A DNA stretch of 37,245 nt from Prasinococcaceae sp. CCMP 1430 (lineage: Eukaryota > Prasinodermophyta > Palmophyllophyceae > Prasinococcales > Prasinococcaceae). The translations under genes were made by a program, and so were the position numbers. Below the pieces are notes generated by a model that did not search any database, was not told the DNA's origin, and was given only the letters and a program-made list of their open reading frames with translations. The stretch covers positions 122,801-160,045 of the forward strand of contig RQSC01000009.1 of NCBI GenBank assembly GCA_013416795.1, given 5' to 3'. Below are positions 30,357 through 37,245 of the stretch, one piece after another. How positions within the stretch are numbered: position 1 is the stretch's first letter; every line of letters begins with the position of its first letter.

Positions 30357-31740
30357 GAGCGCGGCCCCGTCAGCTTCCGCGTCGTGCGCGCCAACCTGCG
30401 CATCGGCTCGCTCACTCTCGACTCGCTTGTGTGGAAGAATGGCATGGCCGACTGGCGGCCCGCGCGTGACGTGCCTCTCTTTCGCGCGGCCGTCGCTGCC
30501 GGGGGTTCTCCCATGTTTGCAGGGGGCGTCACTCCCACGGCCAGGCGCGGCGCGGGCGGTGCCGACGCTGCGAATGGCGTGACGCCCAGCGCCGTGCCGC
30601 CCGTGACGCCAGCGGCTGCGAAAGCACAGGTACGCGCGCGCGCTCGCCGGGCGAGCACGCATTCACCGGCGTCGCGCGGTTGGCGGTGACGCCTGCGGCG
30701 GTGAATATTGCAACTCCTGTGGCTCGGAGCGCTCGCGCTGCTGCGTGCCCCGCCCGACGCGCTGACACATACAACGCCCCACATGTCTCGCCTAGGCGAC
30801 TTCGGCAGCGGCAGCCACCCCCGGCTTTGTAGAGGGCACCGGCGTGGCCACTACAACACCGGCACCGTCGAAGACGGTGCGCCGCCTCCGGATGGCTAAC
30901 CCCGAAGAATGGTGGTACCTCGGCGCGGGTGGGGTGGAAATGGGGCCGTACGGCGTTGGCGAGGTGCGCTCGATGCTCAACGACGGCACCATCACGCAGC
31001 ACACGTGGGTGTGGGGTGGGGCGACAGGCAGGTGGGCGAGGGTCCTGGACTTGCCGCCACAGCTGATGACTGCGACGGACGGGGGCCCGCAGTCCGTACG
31101 CGCGGACGGGCCTGCGGGCGCGGCTGTTGGCGGCGAGTTCATGTCACGAGGCCCTCACATGAATGGGATGGGCACAGGCCCTACTCTCCACCAGCCGCCC
31201 CCCATGTCGCCGATGCGCGCCCACGGGGACGCGCTGGCGACCGAGCTGGCAGAGTGCAAGGCGGCGCTCTCAAAGACGCACGAGCTGCTCGTCGCGAAAG
31301 ACGCGAAACTCAAAAAGTACAAGGCCAAGTTGCGGCAGGCAGGCGATGAACTGCGCGCGCGTGACGGCGAGCTGGCTGTGCTCAGAGAAATGCTGGCGCA
31401 AGCGCGCGAAATGGCAGTCGGGGTCGGCGTGCACGCAAGTGGTGCGGTCGCCGCGCGCGTGCCAGTGCGGACGCCAACGCACACGAATGGTGCCGTCCAC
31501 GCAAGCGATCCGATGCAGACGCCAATGCAAGGGTCGGAGCCCATGCAGAAGGCGTACACACGTGCTCAGCAGGTGCGATCATCACCGCAAGTGGCATGGG
31601 CTGCACAGGAGCGGGGGGGTTGCGGCGCGCCCGCAGGTGACGGCGGCGCCACGGGCGAGGTCAGTGGCGCAGGCTCGGTCGGCCTGAGCTCGGCCGAGAT
31701 CGCATCGATCAAGGCTCTGCTGTCCGCCGTTGCGGTATGA
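30357..31740 (+). CDS. Protein with two GYF_2-like domains and a coiled coil, 5' end unresolved
   Basis: Visible exons 30357..30629 and 30796..31740. GYF_2 (DUF4339) is a small domain with W-Y/GP-V/VW-GM-W signatures, usually a protein-interaction module. Copy 1 reads ERGPVSFRVVRANL and LDSLVWKNGMADWRPARDVP, lacking its WYY strand, presumably in an upstream exon. Copy 2 is complete: NPEEWWYLGAGGVEMGPYGV, then HTWVWGGATGRWARVLDLPP. A coiled coil follows (ELAECKAALSKTHELLVAKD onward) and a Gly/Ala/Pro-rich tail ending LLSAVAV. The intron 30630..30795 (donor GTACGC, CTGAC 30 bases before the acceptor CCTAG) is phase 0 on both sides. An upstream acceptor GAGCAG at 30356 also has CTGAC 27 bases before it. 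An exon from ATG 30157 to 30240 fits in phase but brings no GYF residues. The role is unknown. Confidence 0.6.
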
Positions 31741-32019
31741 CCCGCGCCCCCGTTGCCTTGGTCGGGCGGTGGTCAAGGCACGCCGGGCTCCTGGCGTCTC
31801 TCAGAGAATCGGCGCCGATGCGCGGCCCGCGGCGCAAATCAGCGTAGGCAGCTGCCGCGGCAGCGCGTGCGCGCCGCCATAATCCAGCACACTCGCATCC
31901 AATACCTTCGAGACGAATGAGTCGAGGCGCGTCGCCGCGGCTCGAGTCTTGCATCGAGGAAGGGATGCTTATAGCTATGTTACAAGGAAAATGCGCGCGG
32001 GGCGGGATGGTGAGCAGCA
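31741..32019. other. Spacer between GYF_2 gene and SPCS1 (convergent)
   Basis: About 280 bp. The minus strand has a short open stretch (about 31960 to a stop near 31802) reading LDSFVSKVLDASVLDYGGAH and ending GRASAPIL, which looks protein-like but matches nothing I know. It could be a terminal exon or chance. Confidence 0.3.
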
Positions 32020-32489
32020 TCATCTCGACGAACGCTTCTTCTTCTTCTGCGGCGTGGCGCCATTCTTCCCCTGGCCCTTGCCGCCGTTGCCCTTCCCCTT
32101 ACTTTTGTCGCCATCGCCAACGGCCTCCTGTTGCGCGCGCCCCACGCACGCGCCGAGGAGAGGGTCAGGGGGCATGGTGGCGGCGAATCGCACGCTTGAG
32201 CGCGCTCTTGCACCCTAACAGCCCGATCGGCGAAGGCGGGGCTCCAAGCGCGCACACGGACCTTGCCGTCCAGCTTCTCCGCGGAGGGCAGCCACTTCAC
32301 CGGGTTCTGGTTGAAATATGGCCAGTCGGGCACCGCCGCGACGAACGCCAGCAGCACCCCCGCTGCGTACACCACGAGCATGAGGTTGTAGCTCTCGCGC
32401 ACGTAGCCAATCACCAGCGCGAGCAGCATGAACGCGAACACGATGCCCTGGTAGAGCTGCTCGCTGAGCTCCTGCCCCTTGAAGTCCAT
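32020..32489 (-). CDS. SPCS1: Signal peptidase complex subunit 1 (SPCS1/SPC12), two exons
   Basis: Complement of join(32020..32127, 32262..32489), 111 aa. SPCS1 is a small two-pass ER membrane subunit of the signal peptidase complex. The start MDFKGQELSEQLYQGIVFAF is the family signature, followed by two membrane segments and VPDWPYFNQNPVKWLPSAEK, also typical. The intron has donor GTCCGT, acceptor CAACAG and CTGAC 37 bases upstream, phase 0. Exon 2 encodes a Gly/Lys-rich tail ending PQKKKKRSSR, a cytosolic lysine-rich end. The length is close to the usual 90-110 aa. It lies 210 bp downstream of a SufB-like exon on the same strand. The exon 1 identity is very strong; the tail is inferred from splice signals. 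Confidence 0.85.
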
Positions 32490-32699
32490 GGCCGCGGGCG
32501 GCGCGGCGCGGCGCGGCGCGCGCGGCGCAGCGCGGGCTTCTCTCTCAGGCCGCAGTCCAGAGCAGACACAGTCCGTAGCTGCTGGTGCGCGCGCGGCGGC
32601 GCCCACTCCCGCGCCTGCCCGGCGCGGCGGGGGGTGAAACGACGGCCACGGCGAAGGCGCGCGGCCGCCCCATTCGCGCCGCGCGCGGCGCGCGCTCAC

Positions 32700-33005
32700 C
32701 TTGTCGTAGTGGTTGTCACTCCAGATGGGCTCCTCCATGCTCTGCCAGACCTTAAACGCCTTGAGGCGAGACTCGAGCAGCCATTCGGGCTCCCCCTTCT
32801 TCGCGGAGATGAGGCGCACGGTATCCTCGGTGAGACCCTTGTCGATGGTCTCAGACTCGATCTCCGTCTTCCACCCGTGCTTGTACGGCTTTGCGAGCAG
32901 CTTGTTGAGCCGCTCGGTCTCGGTGAGCTCCTCCTCTTCGGCCGCCGGCGCCGCGGCGGCGCCCGACGCCGCCGTCTCCGCGCCTACGCCAACAGCAGCC
33001 GCCAT
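32700..33005 (-). CDS. SufB N-terminal exon without the SufB body
   Basis: ATG 33005 begins MAAAVGVGAETAASG. The exon then reads NKLLAKPYKHGWKTEIESET, GLTEDTVRLISAKKGEPEWL, LKAFKVWQSMEEPIWSDNHY. This is the N-terminal part of SufB, the Fe-S cluster scaffold of the SUF system. After 102 codons a good donor (AAG-GTGAGC, phase 0) ends the exon. The remaining 370 or so residues, including the cluster-binding beta-helix, are not found downstream on this strand; SPCS1 starts 210 bp later, and no CTGAC branch point lies between. There is no obvious plastid or mitochondrial targeting peptide. It could be a duplicated fragment, a gene whose other exons are far away, or an alternative first exon for the SPCS1 tail. 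Confidence 0.6.
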
Positions 33006-33014
33006 CAAAACGCA
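33000..33014. promoter_or_regulatory. CGCCATCAAAACGCA word at the SufB-like start codon
   Basis: This 15-mer equals 15564-15578 (one arm of the inverted repeat). On the minus strand it reads TGCGTTTTGATGGCG, with the ATG of the SufB-like exon inside it. Confidence 0.4.
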
Positions 33015-33237
33015 CTCGGCCTGCGCGGCCCATGCGAACTGATGGCGCCGCGCCGCTCCGCCTTTTTTTTCCGCGTGCTTTTCGGGCGAATATTCGCGGC
33101 AAAAGAAAGCGCGCGAAAGAAAACAGAAACAGGGGCGACGCGCTGCTGGAGGGGGCGCGTGGCCAGCGGGCGGTCTTACACGAGCCGAGCCAGGCGCGGC
33201 GCTGCGGCTGCTGGGGCCCTCGGCGCTGGCATCGCGC

Positions 33238-34309
33238 TCACGCCGCCTTGATGCACTCGTCGACGTCCGCCGGTGCGAAGATGAGCTCGCCGTTGCTCTC
33301 CAGCTGGACCTGGTAGACGGCCGCGGGGTCCCCTGCAGCCCACTGCGGGTGGCGCCACCAGTGGGCGACGACCTTCCCGTGGACGAGCTCGCCCGCGTTG
33401 CACACAACGCGCGTGCCGACTGCGAAGCGCGGGGTGGCGCCACACACGTCCAGCACGCTGTCGAGCACTTCAATCGCGCCGTGCTCCCTAACTCCCGCAA
33501 ATCCCGGGCCCTCCGCCCAACCGCGAAGAAAGAACGCCAACTCCGCGCGCTTCGTGTCGCCATCAGCGCCCGGATCGCAGCACAGGCAGGCCACCGCCGC
33601 GGCCATGCCCATGCCGCGGTTCAAGTTGAAGATGTTGAAACCCTTGCCAGCTGCGTTTTTCGCATTCTCTGCGTGCCGCTTCAGGCTCTCGCCAAGCGAT
33701 ATGAGCGTGCGCGCGGACAGCGGCGCACGAGAGCCATCCGACACCGCCGACAGCATGGTGTGCGTGCGCTTGATCGCGAGGCTCATGTCGCCCGCCGCGC
33801 CGATCGCAGCAGCACACGCCTCGTCGATGAGGTCCATCTCCGCCGCGACCGCCGGCGGCGGCGCTCCGGCTGTGCTCATGTCGACGTCCCCGGACTCAGC
33901 CGACTGCATCGCCATGCACACGGCCTCCGCCGCGTCGAGGTACGCGTTGTAGGCTGCGACGACATCGTCGAGGTCACCGTCAGCGCCTGCTGCGAGAATC
34001 ACATCCCACGTGAGTGCCGTCGGCGGCATGAAGTTCAAGCCCACTGTGCTACTGTCTACTGCCTCGGTCGCCGCGATGAGCGCGTCGATGTAGGCACGGT
34101 ACGCGGCGAGCGCCTCCTTGCGCGCTCCGCCCACCACTGCCTTGCGCGCCGCGGCGAGCTCCACAGCGGCGGGTTCGTTCGCCCCCGCGCCCCCGCCCAC
34201 TCCCGCTCCAACTTCCGCACTCGCGCTCGCCCGCCCCGTGATCCCACACCGGCGCGCTTGCCGCGCCAGCCTCGGCGCCGCCGCACGCCCCGGCCGCCTC
34301 GCAGCGCCC
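33238..34309 (-). CDS. Unknown helical protein with C-terminal FxVGxRVxCN-type domain, 5' partial
   Basis: The frame is open from the N at 34310 to the stop at 33238. The first 250 residues are alanine-rich and probably helical (VAAYNAYLDAAEAVCMAMQ, SLGESLKRHAENAKNAAGKG, IFNLNRGMGMAAAVACLCCD). The last 60 form a domain, RFAVGTRVVCNAGELVHGKV, then WRHPQWAAGDPAAVYQVQLE, then IFAPADVDECIKAA. I remember this pattern (a VG-RV-CN opening, a W/Y-rich middle, a Y-V-LD-G-LI-AP-D end) as a common C-terminal module in haptophyte and diatom proteins; its function is unknown. The start is not visible; the Pro/Ala/Arg-rich part next to the N may be intron or targeting sequence. It is in tandem with the SufB-like exon on the same strand. 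Confidence 0.65.
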
Positions 34310-34310
34310 N
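34310..34310. other. Single N, probable contig join
   Basis: An isolated N at the truncated 5' side of the unknown gene and just beyond the 3' end of the TRM10-like gene. Confidence 0.7.
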
Positions 34311-34396
34311 TGTGACACTTGGTAAGGGCATGTACACGTACTATTACAAAGTCGTACAACAGGGGCACAGCCGTGGGCCGACGCCATGGACCGGCG

Positions 34397-34751
34397 TCAT
34401 GCGGCCTTGTCGTCAGCAGCGGCCCCGCTCACCGCCGAGGGCGCTTCGACTGCCCGCAGCTTGCGTTGCGGCAGCGCAGCCCGCAGCGCGGCGCCCCAGT
34501 CGCCGCCATTGGCGTGAGCGAGGTGAAGCGCCGCCACGCACTGGTCGACTGTCAGAATAGTGACCGACGGCACGCTGGCGCCCAGCGTCTCGGCCAGCGG
34601 CAGCCGCCGCGCACACACACCGCTCGCTCGCGCGCCGTTGAGTGTGGTCTGCACCGAGCGCTTGTAATCACAGAGCCCCCCTACGACGTACACAGCGTCC
34701 TTCGCGACCTCGCGCAGAGGCTCTTCCGCATCGGGGGACATGACGACGATC
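34397..34751 (-). CDS. TRM10-type tRNA m1G9/m1R9 methyltransferase, C-terminal half only
   Basis: The visible exon reads [74 protein letters not shown]. This is the SAM-binding knot half of the TRM10 SPOUT fold, where YVIGGLVD, RLPI, LTVNQV and P-RK are conserved. TRM10 methylates N1 of purine 9 in tRNA. The acceptor CCGTCAG at 34752, with CTGAC 34 bases upstream, suggests an upstream exon. Without splicing, the frame continues to an ATG at 34930 but codes only arginine-rich sequence. The N-terminal half of the fold is not found between here and the SDHA terminus at 35016. The Asp expected in the GGLVD motif is present (GGLCD). It could be a fragment or a gene whose 5' exons are missed. Confidence 0.65.
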
Positions 34752-35015
34752 CTGACGGGAGTTCCTCTCGCGGCTCCGCGCATCGTCAGCAACGCGCGGC
34801 GCCCGGCGACGACGAGGGAAGGAGAGAGGGACAGGGGGGGGTGGGGCGCGGCGCGGCGCGCGCCGTGGCACTTGTGGCGCGCCGCGCGCCGCTGCAGCCA
34901 CCGTCGTGTCGCAGCCCCGCTCCGTTTCATCTTTTCTTTCGCGCAGCGGAAAATTCCGCTGCTCCTTTCCGCTGTATCTGTCAGAACCGACGAAAGGAAA
35001 CTTTTTAAAATAATT

Positions 35016-37243
35016 TTAGTACACGCGCTGCGTGCGGCGCGGCGGCGAGCGGCGCGGCCGCTCGTGTCAGCGATGGGCACGCATGTCGGTGCGCGAGAGG
35101 GCCAAGGGAGGGAGGGGGGAAGGGGGCGCCAAAGCGAGGGGGGCGCGCGCGGAGGCAGCGCACGCAAAGGATCGAGCTCGAAAGGGCGGGCTGTCAGCGC
35201 TCTAGGCCCTTCACGCGCATCGCGTACCTTCACAGGCACCACGTGGTGCATCTCGTCGTCCAGCGGCTGGTCGTGCACGGGTCTGTAATCGAGGCGCGTC
35301 TTGCCGGTCGTCGCGTCTGTCCACCCGAGCGTGTGCTTCATCCATTCCTTGTCATCACGGTCGGGATAGTCTTCGTGCGCGTGCGCGCCGCGCGACTCCT
35401 TGCGCGCCTCCGCCGAGTGCATGGTGATGGCCGCGTTCTCCAGCAGGTTCTGCAGCTCGAGCGTCTCAATGAGGTCCGAGTTCCACGTCATTGAGCGGTC
35501 GCTGATGCCCACGTCGTCGATGAACTCTCTGTAGATGGCGTCAATCTCGGCGACGCCCTCCTTCATGGTCTCCGAGGTGCGGAACACCGCCGCGTTGTTC
35601 TGCATACTCCGCTGCAGCTTGCCCCGGAGCTGCGCCGTGGTCGAGCCGCCCTTGGAGTAGCGCAGCTTGTCGAGGCGCGCGATGTGCTCCTCGCCGAAGT
35701 TGGCCGGCAGCTCCTTGTGCGGGCGGCCGGGCGTGTCGGTCTCAGCGATGCGGTTGGCGCATGCGCGACCGAACACCACGATGTCGAGCAGCGAGTTGGC
35801 GCCCAGGCGGTTGGCGCCGTGCACCGACGCCGACGCGGCCTCGCCGGCCGCCAGCAGGCCCGGCACCACGCGGTCGGGGTCGTCCTTGGTGGGGCTGAGC
35901 ACCTCGCCGTGGTAGTTGGTCGGGATGCCGCCCATGTTGTAGTGCACGGTGGGAATCACGGGGATGGGCTCCTTGGTGACGTCGACGCCCGCGAAGATGG
36001 CGGCGGTCTCCGAGATGCCGGGCAAGCGCTCCGCGAGCGTCTCCGGCGGGATGTGATTCAAGTGCAGGTAGATGTGGTCCTTGTCGGGCCCAACGCCGCG
36101 GCCCGCGCGGATCTCCATGGTCATCGAGCGGCTCACGACGTCGCGCGAGGCGAGATCCTTTGCGGTGGGCGCGTAGCGCTCCATGAAGCGCTCGCCCTCC
36201 GAGTTGCGCAGGATGCCGCCCTCGCCGCGGCTACCCTCGGTGATGAGGCAGCCAGCGCCGTAGATGCCCGTGGGGTGGAACTGCACGAACTCGAGGTCCT
36301 GTAGCGGCAGGCCCGCGCGCGTCACCATCGCGCCGCCGTCGCCGGTGCATGTGTGCGCCGAGGTGGCGGAGAAGTACGCGCGGCCGTAGCCCCCCGTGGC
36401 GAGCACGGTCTTGTGCGAGCGGAAGCGGTGCAGCGTGCCGTCCTCCATGCACATGGCGAGCACGCCCACGCACTCGCCCTCGTCCATCAGCAGGTCGAGC
36501 GCGAAGTACTCCACGAAGAACTTGGTGTTGTGGCGCATGGCCTGGCCGTACAGCGTGTGCAGCAGCGCGTGTCCCGTGCGGTCGGCCGCGCACGCGCAGC
36601 GGTACGCCTGGCCGCCCTTGCCGAACTCCAGGGACTGCCCGCCGAACGCACGCTGATAGATCTCGCCCTTCTCGTTCCTCGAGAACGGCAGGCCGTAGTT
36701 CTCCAGCTCGATCACCGCCTTCGGCGCCTCGCGGCACATGTACTGGATGGCGTCCTGGTCGCCCAGCCAGTCGGAGCCCTTGATGGTGTCGTACGCGTGC
36801 CAGCGCCAGTCATCCTCAGTGCGGTTGCCCAGCGCCGCGTTGATGCCGCCCTGCGCAGCGACGGTGTGCGAGCGCGTCGGGAAGAGCTTGGTGATGCACG
36901 CCGTGTTGAAGCCGTTCTCGCTCAGGCCGATGGCGGCGCGCAGGCCCGCGCCGCCGGCGCCCACCACCACCGCATCATACTCGTGATCGATCACTGTGTA
37001 GTCGCCCACCGTCGCCGTCTGGAGGCCGCGCGACGCAGCCGCGCCCTGCTTGGGAGGCGCGCGCGGTAGGGGCGGCCAGGCGGATCGCGTCGAGTCAGCG
37101 GCAGCTAGAGCGCGCGGTGAAGCGCCTATCCTCCTCGTCTCCTCCGCGCGCGCCTCGCCCAGCCCCGCGCCCCGCGCCCGCACACCACACCACACCACAC
37201 CACACCACACCACACCACACCACACCACACCACACCACACCAC
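35016..37243 (-). CDS. SDHA: Succinate dehydrogenase flavoprotein subunit (complex II), 5' partial, with 12-base last exon
   Basis: Complement of join(35016..35027, 35228..37243). SDHA oxidises succinate to fumarate in the mitochondrial matrix, passing electrons to covalent FAD. Motifs: [20 protein letters not shown] (FAD fold), [20 protein letters not shown] (FAD-linked His in SHT), [57 protein letters not shown], and the C-terminal [10 protein letters not shown] and [15 protein letters not shown]. Exon 2 stops at the donor AAG-GTACGC (35228). A final exon CGC GTG TAC TAA at 35027-35016 restores the family ending RVY. It is preceded by GCAG and a CTGAC 39 bases upstream. The N-terminal methionine is not visible: the frame runs into a CACAC repeat at the window edge, so the targeting exon probably lies upstream or spliced sequence begins near 37050. 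Confidence 0.92.
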
Positions 37244-37245
37244 AC
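37181..37245. repeat. (CACAC)13 pentanucleotide microsatellite at the window edge
   Basis: Thirteen perfect CACAC units fill the last 65 bases and may continue outside. They lie in the 5' region of SDHA, probably intron or upstream DNA. Confidence 0.95.

Overview
This is nuclear DNA from a small, very GC-rich eukaryotic alga. Three things support that. Genes carry short introns (about 100-210 bp) with GT-AG ends. Several products are plastid-type: two PAP/fibrillin proteins, a Ycf49-like membrane protein and a plant-type rhomboid. The rest are eukaryotic housekeeping proteins: SPC25, SNM1, FANCD2, SMC1, exportin-T, SPCS1 and SDHA. The C-terminal domain of the unknown gene at 33.2-34.3 kb recalls proteins of haptophytes and stramenopiles, but I cannot fix the lineage. 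No rRNA, tRNA, CRISPR array or bacterial operon was seen.

Layout, left to right: PAP/fibrillin (+, 5' end outside the window); SPC25 kinetochore protein (-); SNM1/PSO2 crosslink-repair nuclease (+); ETHE1-type persulfide dioxygenase with an N-terminal DUF442-like domain (-); a fragment resembling a mariner-type transposase (+) that runs into a poly-G/N join; FANCD2 (+); a class 3 lipase (-); an unrecognised 140-aa protein (+); exportin-T (-), whose N-terminal part lies in a 522-base N gap; a repeat-rich spacer; SMC1 cohesin subunit (+); a second PAP/fibrillin (-); a DadA-like FAD oxidoreductase (+); a Ycf49-like multi-pass membrane protein with a chorein (VPS13-like) segment in the same frame (-); a plastid-type rhomboid (+); a GYF_2 repeat/coiled-coil protein (+); SPCS1 signal peptidase subunit (-); a SufB N-terminal exon with no SufB body (-); an unknown protein (-); the C-terminal half of a TRM10-type tRNA methyltransferase (-); and SDHA (-), whose last exon appears to hold only three sense codons.

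Functionally the left two thirds are rich in chromosome-maintenance genes (SPC25, SNM1, FANCD2, SMC1). SNM1 and FANCD2 act in the same interstrand-crosslink repair pathway. Strands alternate, giving many convergent and divergent pairs with very short spacers, and there are no operons.

Three isolated N bases (8365, 29318, 34310) look like contig joins. Genes on both sides of each are truncated or odd, so arrangements across them should not be trusted. The introns share a near-invariant CTGAC branch point and mostly GTRCG donors. I used these signals, reading phase and family knowledge to place splice sites by eye; no computed alignment or transcript evidence was available.
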